A stretch of DNA of 64,000 nucleotides from Dactylorhiza incarnata (taxonomy: Eukaryota > Streptophyta > Magnoliopsida > Asparagales > Orchidaceae): positions 62,001-126,000 of the forward strand of contig JAWHQI010000258.1 of the NCBI GenBank assembly GCA_033032865.1. Direction: 5' to 3'. A program made the translations under genes and the position numbers. Shown one piece after another: positions 33,950 through 43,940 of the stretch. A model generated the notes under the pieces. That model saw nothing but the letters and a program-made list of their open reading frames with translations, was not told the DNA's origin and did no database searches. The first letter of the stretch is position 1, and each line of letters opens with the position of its first letter.

Positions 33950-34800
33950 TGGTGACTCTAAAATAAATTAGATGGTGACTCTAAAATAACTAAGAATAAA
34001 GCTAGATTAGTAGCACAGTGATATTCACAAATCGAGAGGAGTAGATTTTGATGAAACTTTTGCAATCGTTGTTCGCTTAGAATCGATTAGAATATTTCTA
34101 GCATTTGCGAGCCTTGGCGCACCGGTTAAGGTGTCGATGTGTGACCATGAGGTCACGGGTTCGAGTCCTGGAAGCAGCCTCTTGCAAAAATGCAGGGTAA
34201 GGTTTGTCTACATTCACCCTTGTGGTGGGACCCTTCCCCGGACCCTCGCTGCGCGGGGATGCTTTGTGCATCGGGCTGCCCTTTTTTTGCGAGTTTTAAA
34301 AGATTTAAATTATTTCAATTGGATGTTAAAAGTGTCTTTTTAAACGAGATAATAAAAGAAGAAATCTATGTTGAACAACCCCCCGGTTTCATAAATGAAA
34401 AATTTTCAAATCATGTTTATAAGTTAGAAAAACGTTTTATGGTTTGAAAAAAGCGTCATGTGCTTGGTATGATAGATTGACGTCATTTTTATTAAAGCAC
34501 GGTTATATTATGGGTAGTGTCAGACCGACACCACACTTTTCATTAAGCATTTTAATAATGATTTTATTATATTACAAATTTATGTATATGATATTATTTT
34601 TAGTCACTAATGAAGAGTTGTGTAATGAAGTAGTTAAACTAATGCAAAACAAATTTGAAATGAACTTAGTAGGAGAACTCACATATTTTCTAGGATTTCA
34701 AATCACTCAACATCATAGTGGATTTTTTATTGGTCAAACTAAATATGTTCATGATATGCTTAAAAGATTTGAATTTGAAAATCTAAAGTAAGCTAATACG
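33950..34800 (+). pseudogene. Copia reverse transcriptase, interrupted by an Au-like SINE
   Basis: NKARLVAQ with a following stop appears at 33995-34022. The FLAFAS... segment is cut at 34111 by the SINE and resumes at 34291 with FKRFKLFQLDVKSVFLNEII (first catalytic Asp), EEIYVEQPPGFINEKF and CAWYDRLTSFLLKHGYI. The YxDD box region (34575-34600) is decayed to YMILFLVT. FEMNLVGELTYFLGFQI follows. Many stops and frameshifts. Confidence 0.85.
34112..34285 (+). mobile_element. Au-type SINE
   Basis: A 174-bp insertion flanked by TTTGCGAG (34104-34111 and 34286-34293). Pol III promoter boxes are visible: A-box-like TGGCGCACCGGTTAAGG near 34115 and B box GGGTTCGAGTCCTGG near 34157. The body CCCTTCCCCGGACCCTCGCTGCGCGGG and CATCGGGCTGCCCTTTTTTT 3' end are diagnostic of plant Au SINEs. 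It is not a tRNA gene, because no cloverleaf follows the boxes. Host Copia coding resumes exactly after it. Confidence 0.93.
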
Positions 34801-35523
34801 CCGATGAGTACATCACTTAAACTAGGTAAAGATGAAGTCGGTATTTCAATTGATCAAACTTTATATCGAAGAATGATAGCATCATTATTGTATTTAAGTG
34901 CATCTAAACCTGATATTATGTTTGTCGTATGTTTATGTCCATGATTTCAAGTAAATCCAAAAGAAACTTATTTAAAAGCGGTTAAATGAATATTTAGATA
35001 TCTAATTGGAACATCTAGATTGGGCTTATGGCATCCATATAATGATTCGTTTATTTACACGGTTATTCAGATTCGCATTATGCGGGGTATTATTTAGATC
35101 ATAAAAGCAATAGTGACACGTGTCATTTCTTAGGGCCATCACTTGTATCATGGTCGAGTCGGAAACAGAATTCTGTTGCCCTCTCCACCACCAAGGCCGA
35201 GTATATCACACTAAAAAGTTGTTGTGCGCAAGCCTTATGGATGACTCACACTAGAAGATTTTGGAGTCCATCTAAATAACATAGAACTAAAGTGTGACAA
35301 CGAGAGCACAATCGATCTAACAAACAATCATGTTCATCATTCTAGATCCAAACATATAGATGTTCGACATCACTTCATTAAGGATCATATTAAGAAGGAA
35401 CATGTGAGAGTTAGCTTCATTGGTACTGATTCACAACTTGCGGACATTTTCACCAAACCACTCTCTGATGCACGATTCACTATGTTTATATTAGAATTTG
35501 GTGGTTTGGATGTCTTAGGCTAA
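34801..35523 (+). pseudogene. Copia RNase H and C-terminus
   Basis: Fragments include YRRMIASLLYLSASKPDIMF, WSRKQNSVALSTTKAEY-type text near 35155-35205 (frame-shifted), NNHVHHSRSKHIDVRHHFI and TKPLSDARFTMF before a stop at about 35521. All standard Copia RNase H blocks are present in broken frames. Confidence 0.85.
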
Positions 35524-37486
35524 AATTTATAATTCGTAACTTTTTTATTATCTTTTTTATTTCTTTACTGAATTTGATAACCCCCCCCCCCCCCCCCATC
35601 ATAACAAACCATAATCAAGAGAAATCGGAATAAAAAAAATATCAAAAACCATGACAAAAACCATGATTTTAGAGCGAAATAACACATATTTGTTTGTTAG
35701 CGTCGGGCGATAGGGGTTAATGCCGGCGGTAGGGGCTAACGCCGGCGGTAGCTTTATAACTTGAAATTTCTTGTCCTCTTTTCTGAAATCTATTTTACTT
35801 CTTTACTCATCGTCCTTTTCTGCTTTCATTAAATTTTACGCCTTTTTAGTTCATTTTTCTTAAAAAATAAAAACAAAGAAAAAATTACCAAAAATATGTT
35901 TTTCTATTTTCCCGATGTTTTGTTTGTTTTCATAAAATAACAAAAACCCTAAAAAATTGCTAATCTTCATTGTTGTAGTTAAGGATGAACTGGTTTATCT
36001 CTTAAAGATTCATTAAAATGTATGATTTAATTTTCAAGTTTTTAAAATATTGTTGTCTTGTCATGCCTTGACAACTATCTTTTATTGTGCAATAAAATTG
36101 AGTGTAGAAAACATGTGTAGGAGTGCTTAACATGTCTTTAAGTATGAGTAATGTGTTATGTTAAATAATGATTTACTCACTCACTTCTTTGATTCCTAGT
36201 CTTGCATGATTGTGTGGTGTAATAACATAACAAAATTAAAATACACAAACTAAATTACCTACACAATATTGAATTGATTTCTTGTTATTCTTTGTCATTC
36301 ATGCACTTATTTCTTAGAGAAGTGTGATTATAATTTAAAATTGTATGTTTGCTAAACAAGTGAATTCGAAGTTCTTGGTCACAAAATCAAAAATCAAATA
36401 ATAAATGATAAGGAAAACTCAATCAAACACTACTCACCCTCCTAATAAGTCTTAATAAGCATTGTGAGGTGGAGCACCTTGGAGAGAATTGTAAAGTATC
36501 TTGTGCAAACAAATTCTTAATACACCACAACTTCTCTTTTGTACACCAGATCACCAAAATAAAATTAAAACATAACATCATATGATCCTCGAAGTACTAC
36601 TTCGCTCCGTGAAAAATCTTAATAAGCATTGTGTATGCGAAGCACCTTGGTAGTTGTACAATTTCTTAAATGTGCATTAAACTTTGTAGAAGTAATTTTA
36701 TTTGTGTATTTTTGATAATGTTGTGTTTTTATTCCATTGCAAAGTCATGTGTTTTGATTATTGCACTTGTATACTTAATCAAAACACTAGTTGTACACAT
36801 CATTATCTTACATAAATCTTTCACTCATGAAAATTGGACTCTATCGCACTAAAATATTTTTTCTACAAACATTAGTAAATGTGCTAGATGGCTAAGCATG
36901 ACCGCTACAATGTTTTCTTTCTTACTTGAAATGGAAATTACTTTACATTATAGTTTTTATTTTTTCTTGATATTTCAATCATGCTTGTTATATTTCAAAA
37001 ATTCAATGAAATAACATCTCTTGTGCAAAATTCAAACATCTTCTTATCAAGTTTATCACTCCTCATACTTATTTGTGCTATTATTTTCTAAAGATTTGTA
37101 TGTTACAAATGTTTGATCTATTTTCCGCTGTGTATTACTCTCATGATTATTTTTTAATCCAATAAGTTTTATGTAGCATCTTATTTCATCTCCACATAGG
37201 GCAAATTAATACTTAATGTTAACGCTCACCTCTACCCTCTTTTGATAATACCAAAAGGGGGAGATTAAATGAAAAAATCTAATACTTTAGGGGGGATTAC
37301 AATATAACACCATAATATGTAAAAGAAGCATCTATGTAGGGGGAGCATTCATATAGGGGGGTATACATGTACTCAAACTAGACAACTCAAAAAACATGTT
37401 TTATCACAATTATCACTTCCCGCACTTTTCTATAAACACAACTCCACTCTAAAATAATTGATTTCTTCTTATAAGATGTGTTATTA
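35524..37486. other. Copia 3' non-coding region
   Basis: About 2 kb of AT-rich sequence with no coding homology between RNase H and the 3' LTR. Visible: a 17-C run (35581-35597), two GCCGGCGGTAG motifs (35728, 35748), a repeated CTTAATAAGCATTGTG phrase (36452 and 36610), and GGGGGAG purine runs at 37257 and 37339. Confidence 0.7.
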
Positions 37487-37501
37487 TCAAAATGGGGAGT
37501 T
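37487..37501 (+). promoter_or_regulatory. Polypurine tract of the Copia element
   Basis: AAAATGGGGAGTT immediately precedes the 3' LTR start TGTTGGAGC, the position expected for plus-strand DNA priming. Confidence 0.75.
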
Positions 37502-38734
37502 TGTTGGAGCATGTGTTTCGCATCTCTTGGTTTGTAAATAAATCTCATTATGTATTTGATCATGCTTGTCTCGTGTTTATAGTGTGCAGGAAATACATGT
37601 ACAATACCACTCTGAATGCGTATATGGAATGCGAGGCAAAATGAAGACAATACTCTGAATAAAGACCTATCGCTGGCGGTAGCTATCATGTCAATGGGAC
37701 AACTGGCAAATTGCACTTGAATGCAAGGATTGGCAGGAGCGAAGTCCATCTTTAGCAAGTGGTTAGCGCGCGGTGTTAACGCTAACGCACTGCGGTAACT
37801 TATGGAACGCCCGACAATGAACACCTGATTGAGGAGCCAAATGAAGCAAGAAATAACTCAAACGACGAGAGCGGATAAGGAGCTAACGAGGCGACATAAC
37901 CCTATCACGGTGCGGTAGTGGTTGCCTAAAATAAGGAATGCGCATATCATTCTTGGACGGATGCGCCGCAGATCTCATTCCATTTTGGCTACCGCCCGGC
38001 GGTAACACCTACCACGGGCGCTAGCTCACAGGCCTATATAAAGATCCGCTTCACCTATTCTTTTAAAGATCAACCACAAAGCTACAACTTCGTACCTTTT
38101 CGTGAGAACCCTCACAACAAAGCTACATCAACCTTGAAGATCAAGAGCGGAACTTGAAGGAGGACTCACTCAACGCTCATTCTACACGAAGGAAGAACAC
38201 ATCGACTACTCCGATCTCTAGCGTTCCTTCGTCATCTCCTTCGGAGTTTCCTATATGGAGTTTTTATATTCTGAATATTACATAATTCATCTTGTATTCT
38301 CTTTTTATTTTGGTCACTACTTTTGTTTCGTTAGTGGAATTTGTCGCAAGTGTTGGCGACTAGGTCGTGCACGGCTTGGGGAGGAATTCGCCACAGATGT
38401 TGGCGACTAGATCTAGGGTTTTGGTCTAGGGAGCGGCTTGAGGCCTATATAGGGAGAGATAGGCTAGGGTCAACCGGTCCTTGGGGATAAGGGCCGGTAA
38501 AGAAAACAAAAAGGACTTTTATATTTTACCGTCTTGATTTCTAGCATCATAGAAATTAATTTTTGTAATTGATTTATTTAAGAATTATAATCATGTTTTG
38601 TTTTATCATATTGATTTGAATTTCTATTCGCTAAAATATTTTGGAAAAATATTTTTGTTCTAAATTTTCAAATATAGAGTAAATTTCTTAAAACCCTTTA
38701 TTCATCCCCTCTAAGGGCGCCTGTAGATCCAACA
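37502..38734 (+). repeat. Copia 3' LTR
   Basis: Starts TGTTGGAGCATG and ends GATCCAACA; alignable with 21449-22680 along its whole length. TATA-like CCTATATAAAGATCC near 38033. ORFs inside are shadows. Confidence 0.9.
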
Positions 38735-40020
38735 TTTGGTACGTTGTCATGTGCAATGTTTTCAGAATGAGCAAACGCCAAAAGAGGTCACTGCTAAGCA
38801 ACACGGTCGTGTGTCCTGTCGTGTCCGCAGACACAGATATCAACACGGTCGGGTACACTGGCATGTCAAACCATTGAATTTTCGGCTGATTGATATCCCA
38901 TGACTACACACGGCCACGAACCAAACCGTGTCCAGGAACACGGATGTTGAACCGACACATCTCTTGCCATAACCGTCTGCGTGTTGCCACACACGGCCTC
39001 GTACACGGCCTCGTACATGGTCGTATACCAGGTCGTGTACGATTATTTTTCTGCCCAAATCGCTCTGAGTATAAAAGGAAATTTCATGGCTGGAAAAAGG
39101 AGTTTTTGAGTTCTTGGGGTGGACACTGATTTCAAGAATATTGAAGAAGGAGAATAATTTTGAAGGAGAAAGGCTTGGAGAATAACTTGTAATGTCGTTA
39201 CTTTTCTTTAATCCTTTCTTCTTCTTTGTAAGTTTTATGGATCGGAACTAATTTCCTTTAACATTTGGATGTAAGAACCTTTGATTGATGTTTTGTGCTA
39301 TTTGATTTCGTTTCTCTTATATCTCTCGATTCTCTCTACGATTTATATATATATATGCTTATTAGATTTGCTAGAGTTATTAATTCGTATTTGTAACTCT
39401 TGTTTGGTTTCATACCCTTGTGATTGAAAAATCCTTGAGATGATAAGATCTAGTTTAGATAAAGAGAGTTGCATGTTAATCTAGAGATAGTTAGACATAA
39501 TTCCCCTGTGTTAGTGTCAAAATTAAGAGAGATTTATTGTGTCATTAAGGCAAGTTTTAGGGGTTTTGATTTAGGAGAAATCCTAGTCAATCAACCTAAA
39601 CTTAGCAATGATTTGCTCGGGAGAGAAGTTGGCATAATCGTAAAATCTCCGCGGCTAGTAGGATTTGAGAGAAGAGTGGAAGAAATCAAAGATCACATAC
39701 ATCGTCTAGGTGTTCTCTACATTCAAGCGTTATCTTTAAATCACTATTATTTCCCCAATATTGAATTATCATCAAGAACTTAATTCTAGTATAATTTAGC
39801 ATAAAGTAGAAAAAATCACCTTTAACCATTTTGGTAAGATAATAGACGATGAGTGAGTATGAGTAATCGGAAAGAGCTCTTGGAATACGACATGAGATAG
39901 ATTTATCATATATATTATGAATGATAGGTTCACTTGCCTTGTTTCATCTATAGTGAAGGAATTCAACTAAGCCTACGAACGTAGAGTTAGCACCTATCAG
40001 TTTCCTTTGAGTAATGTAAA
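38735..40020 (+). repeat. Continuation of the probable Athila-like LTR
   Basis: 38735-38870 continues the ~150-bp repeat seen at 21300-21448 (TACGTTGTCATGTGCAATG, then CAGACACAGATATCAACACG). Several CACGGCC/GGCCGTG half-palindromes follow. CTGAGTATAAAAGGAA near 39066 is a good TATA box with a plausible transcript start downstream. 39130-40020 is AT-rich untranslated text; the 104-codon ORF at 39469 has no recognised domain. The LTR end was not defined. Confidence 0.5.
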
Positions 40021-40197
40021 TATTTTGCGCTTAGATTTTTTTCTAAGTTGAAATCCTTGGGCATAAACATTTGGATGGGCAACTCAATCTCTCCTTTCAA
40101 TCCCATAAAAAAAACTGATGGGACTCCATTCAAAAGTTCATCAAACTTGTCCAGGTAACTCTACAATGAACCTACTTGTCCAAACTTGTTGAGATCA

Positions 40198-40568
40198 TGT
40201 TATGGATCGATTTCGGATCCTCAATCATTTATCATATTATATTACTATTATGTTGTCTCAAGTCTTTATTAGGAGTCAAAGTCTTTATTATAGTAAGTCG
40301 TAGGAGTATCATATTTTATTAATGTCCCTTGTTGTATTTACAATTATGCCCTCGGGCCTATATATACCCCTTGTCATGTATGAAGAAGATTCAAGCAATG
40401 AAAGAGTTCTAGTTTTTGTCCCCTTATTGTGAGATACTTGGTGGCTCTCTTCTCTAACGAGCAACCCTGCTGAGGAAGCTGGCAGTCGCGGTCAAGGCTC
40501 CATTGTATCTTCGTCATCTTCCCCGCCTCCGACCACTCCTCCGGAGACCTCTGAGTAAGCTCATAACA
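40198..40568 (+). repeat. LTR of the short Copia-like element, with PBS at 40573
   Basis: Starts TGTTATGGATC, ends CTCATAACA. TATATATACCCC near 40361 is a TATA candidate. TGGTATCAGAGCTACCGG at 40573 is a perfect initiator-Met primer site four bases downstream. Confidence 0.8.
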
Positions 40569-41112
40569 ACTTTGGTATCAGAGCTACCGGTCCTCTTCCG
40601 CTACACATACCGCATCCGCTTCCTCCTTGTTCCAGTCGCTGCAACCTCCTCCATTCGACAACCTTACAGCCGCTGGAGTTTTCTGCATACTCGCCTTTTC
40701 ATTGTCGACGACATTCCGCTTCATTCCAGCCACCTACATACATCTCTCCTCTACCGCTGGAAACTCTTGTTACCTTCCTCTCCGCTTTCTGCTACAACAC
40801 AGCCATCGCCAACAGGGTCTCACCTCTTCATCGACTCCAGCAAAGCGCCTCTTAGTTTCTTCCCTAGCCGACGCTCACTCCCAGACATCAACGACTCTTG
40901 GTTTCTTTCCGCTTCAGCGGCATCCCCGCACAATCTACTGATCCACGTTGTCTTCTCCCATCCGCATGCAACCAGCGAGCGCTCACCTGTAGGCTCTCGT
41001 CAAGCACAACAGCTTTTCCCGTCGAGCCCTTTGTCGCATCGAACCAACGTGCTTCTTCAGCGCACCCTCCCATCGAGCCATATCTTCCATTTCTGGCCTT
41101 CCCCACCGTCCC

Positions 41113-41294
41113 ATGGCTTAGTTGGTGATAGGAGCAAGTGTTAAGTGTTTATATCAAGGAGGTCTGGGGATCGAGCCCCGACCTCAACAACCCGCCGCGC
41201 TGAGAATACGTGCGGAGAGCGGTTGGGATAGATGGACCGCGGCCCTGTTATGTGGCTCGACCGACGGGGAAGGCCAGTGAATGAGCGGCCCATG
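41113..41294 (+). repeat. tRNA-like SINE-type unit, first copy
   Basis: ATGGCTTAGTTGGTGATAGG resembles a Pol III A box and GGGGATCGAGCCCCG a B box with T-arm stem, about 45 bases apart, followed by a ~110-bp body ending GAGCGGCCCA. The same unit recurs inverted and again direct in the palindrome to the right. The body matches neither Au nor TS SINEs. Confidence 0.65.
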
Positions 41295-41302
41295 CACTTT
41301 TA

Positions 41303-41670
41303 TGTTATGGGTCACTCATTAACGGGTCTTCCCCGTCGGTCGAGCCACATAACAGGGTCGTGGCCCATCCACGCCAACCCCTCTCCACACGTGTTCACAG
41401 TGTGGCGGGTTGTTGAGGCCAAGGCTCGATCCCCAGACCTCCTTGATAGAAGCACTTAACGCTTGCTCCTATCACCAACTGATCCGCGGATCAGTTGGTG
41501 ATAGGAGCAAGCGTTAAGTGCTTCTATCAAGGAGGTCTGGGGATCGAGCCCCGGCCTCAACAACCCGCCGCGCTAAGAACACGTGCGAAGAGGGATTGGG
41601 GTGGATGGGTCGTGGCCCTGTTATGTGGCTTGACCGGCGGGGAAGGCCCGTAAATGAGCGGCCCATAACA
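41303..41670. repeat. Near-perfect 2x184-bp palindrome made of two tRNA-like units
   Basis: Left arm 41303-41486 begins TGTTATGGGTC; right arm 41487-41670 ends GCCCATAACA. The centre is GATCCGCGGATC (41481-41492), so there is no loop. Arms differ at few positions. Each arm holds the tRNA-like unit seen at 41113-41294, giving direct-inverted-direct order. Transcription across it would give a long hairpin. Confidence 0.88.
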
Positions 41671-42439
41671 GATCACTCGTTGGATCATCAAATAATTACC
41701 TACATTGAACCTACTTGTCTAAACTTGTTGAGATCACTCATTGGATCATCAAATAAAATTGGGCCGGAATTATTAAGCAAAGGTTGAACACACTCCTCCC
41801 ACAAAGGTACTTCTCGGGTTAATTTTGTCTTCACATAAAACTGATGTCATTGCAAAGCCTTATATTCCAGGTGAACTGATACTATCTTAACTTCAAGAAG
41901 ATTAGGAATCTTATCTATATCAAAGAATTGCTTGCATTTGTATATCTAGTCATACAGACTATCACAAGTAAACCTTGGAAATTCCACATGTGGTCAGCGA
42001 GTACATAATAGGTAACAATCGTGCTAAGTGTTCAGAAATTTATCTACATAAGAAGTAAGATTTGATTAAAGAAAGGGTTTCCAATCATTTAACATATTTC
42101 GCATTTCCTCCCATGTCGAATCATGCTTGGAATTCAATTTTTGAACTGAAATGCGTAGTTGATTTATCTCTTGATGAGTTTCTTGGCTTTTAACTTCCAT
42201 TTCATATGTTGTAGAAGATCTAGTTTCTTGGCTTTTAATTTTTGAACTGATTTGAATATTGATCGTTGTAATGTCTTCATAAGAGTAATGAGGAGAAAAA
42301 AATTTGTGTGGAGGATGTCGGAAGAGTTTCCAACGTAGAGATCCTAGTACCATTACAACAAAAAACCGCACAGGGAAGGAGATGAACAGGAAAACAAAAA
42401 TTTGATACTTCATTCCATTCTGCTCTTCATAGTTGGGCC

Positions 42440-43321
42440 TTAATATAGTTTTAACTCGGTATTTTGTTTGTTACAAAAATACCTTTGAACTACTAAAATC
42501 ACATCATATAATATGCAACTATGATCATTTTACAACCTAATGTTTCTTAATTAATTGAATTATTCCCCGGAATTAGGTCATCAAATCTCATTCAGATGAG
42601 CTCAGATCACCTCTCTAGCTTCTTGGCCGCCGCCGGAAATCCCTAGGGTAACAAATGATCTCCATTAATTAGAACAAAGTGCAAGCGAATTTACCGAGGC
42701 TACCAAGTCTAGTGCATAAAAGGATATGTAATGCATGGACATCCAACCAATATAGTTTTGGAAGAGTTGGTGTGCACATTTACTTTTGCATCTGAGAGAT
42801 TATTTCCATGTCTTAAACAAGAAACCTTAAATTACAATAAAACAACTTAATCATTGCTCCAAGTTGCAAAATCCATCTCAAGGACATTTTGAAGGGTTGT
42901 CAATTATTCTCATCATACATATTTATTATCCCATTAGTAAATTTTGACACTCACCTCACAAACTATAACATTTAATAATTATCTATAACTTTGTACAGTT
43001 CCTGGTCCAATTATATTCACAAACGTTTGCTACCATATCAAGGATGTAGTTTTATTGCTTTTTTATTCTCTGTTTCTTAATTGTTAGAAAAAAATCAAGC
43101 CTATACTGGTTCAAAAAAGGTGAAAATTATTTCAAACTCAAGGGAGTGCACATACATTAAACCACCTATGTTAGCTAGACATCTATATTAGCTAGAGACA
43201 GCTTATTTCGTTATAGCACAACAAGTTACACATTTACAAACCAAGTATAATCATTGTTTGTTTTATGTGTTCATCCGTTTGGGTAGGATATTGATAAGTA
43301 GCGTTGTACTCCTCTGTTTAA
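42440..43321. other. Unassigned AT-rich sequence
   Basis: No ORF, intact repeat end or RNA gene was recognised between the Gypsy gag leader (ending near 42440) and the MITE at 43322. The part near 42560-42650 (GAGCTCAGATCACCTCTC, GGCCGCCGCCGG) could be an upstream LTR of the minus Gypsy. Confidence 0.4.
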
Positions 43322-43542
43322 GGCTCCGTTTGGAGCGGCATTTTTGCTCCAATGAGTTTGGACAAAAATGCCACCGTCATAAAATGTATGTTTGGCATGA
43401 CAACGGTTATGACCGCACTAAGAAAAAAAAACTAGTTTTGAACATAAAAGTGGATGAAGTTCTTTAGGTGGGGTCGAGCATTCACGACCGACGGTTCATA
43501 ACCACCACGTTCACGGCCGCCACCGCCGCGCCAAATGAATCC
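43322..43542. mobile_element. PIF/Harbinger-like MITE, family 1 copy a
   Basis: Ends GGCTCCGTTTGG and, reversed, GGATTCATTTGG, flanked by TAA (43319-43321, 43543-43545). Interior shares GAGTTTGGACAAAAATG, ACATAAAAGTGGATGAAGTT and the TTCATAACCACC/TTCACG block with 48965-49188. It lies just downstream of the host gene's last recognised exon. Confidence 0.85.
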
Positions 43543-43728
43543 TAAATCCATACACAACACGCTCTAATGGAACCAACAAAGACAACTAAAGGGAACCATT
43601 TTAACCAAAATGAGAAGCCTAATTTCTAAGCCAAGCAGAATTCATAGACTCAAATACACATCTCTGCATATGCATAAAGATTTTTTTTTTAAATCACAGA
43701 TACAAAAATATAAACAAAATATGCAATC

Positions 43729-43940
43729 TTAAATATAAAAGATGACCTTGTGGATGACAGCTTCAGTTTTCTCTGCATCCATGTACACCACTTCAGCCTC
43801 GCCTTCTACCTCGGTAGCCAACTGCCTTAGGCTGCTGTCGGCCGGAAGTGCTTCAGCTATATCAGAAGAAACCTTCTTTGTTACTTCTGCTACCTTCTTT
43901 ACTATCTCCGCCACATCGATTACTTCCTTCTCTAACACAT
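43729..43940 (-). other. Host gene exon 4 (helical domain)
   Basis: Acceptor TTTTTTAG at 43941-43948, phase 1 (completes the Asp codon G|AT). Heptad-like Val/Lys/Glu pattern over about 65 residues, ending ...AVIHKVIFYI. Confidence 0.8.

Larger units (their letters stand above)
21449..38734 (+). mobile_element. Ty1/Copia element, 17.3 kb including nested insertions
   Basis: Two 1.23-kb LTRs (21449-22680 and 37502-38734) start TGTTGGA and end CAACA. A primer site follows the left LTR and a polypurine tract precedes the right one. The interior reads gag, protease, integrase, RT, RNase H on the plus strand. A 7.25-kb chromovirus and two SINEs sit inside. The LTRs differ at roughly one base in ten over the part compared by eye, so this is an old insertion. 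Five-base flanks (TTGAG, TTTGG) do not match well. Confidence 0.9.
40198..41670 (+). mobile_element. Short Copia-like LTR element ending in a palindrome
   Basis: Flanked by GATCA (40193-40197 and 41671-41675); removing one copy restores the host gag sequence. Left end TGTTATGGATC, right end GCCCATAACA, typical inverted LTR termini. A 5' LTR (40198-40568), PBS and about 540 bp of C-rich interior (open for 213 codons but without gag similarity) are followed by three copies of a tRNA-like unit in alternating orientation. No second LTR copy matching the first is visible, so the 3' end is chimeric. Confidence 0.75.
40030..42413 (-). pseudogene. Ty3/Gypsy gag fragment, minus strand, interrupted by an LTR element
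   Basis: Reading leftwards, frames give a heptad-rich N-terminus (EMEVKSQETHQEINQLRISV, near 42200), then PHVEFPRFT, IYKCKQFFDI, VSVHLEYKALQWHQFYVKTK, FDDPMSDLNKFRQVGSM (41690-41890). Beyond the insertion at 40198-41670 come SYLDKFDELLNGV, FFMGLKGEIELPIQMF (40040-40170). These are the consecutive blocks of plant Gypsy gag. A ~75-bp part around the insertion site is tandemly duplicated (GAACCTACTTGTC ... GATCACTC). No knuckle or pol is present further left. Confidence 0.75.

Noticed and set aside
34112..34190. A tRNA gene (A and B boxes)
   Set aside because: The boxes are followed by an Au SINE body and flanked by target duplications; no acceptor stem or cloverleaf.
39469..39783. 104-codon ORF in the Athila-like LTR
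   Set aside because: No domain or homology recognised; lies in LTR/leader text.
40503..41144. 213-codon ORF as Copia gag
   Set aside because: No gag motif; Ser/Pro/Leu-rich composition fits a C-rich leader without stops.
41113..41180. A tRNA gene
   Set aside because: A- and B-box-like motifs are present but the unit continues into a repeated body and the same unit recurs twice in the palindrome; no clear acceptor stem pairing.
40198..41670. The palindrome as an ordinary 3' LTR
   Set aside because: Its length (368 bp) is close to the 371-bp 5' LTR and the ends match, but the internal sequence is unrelated.
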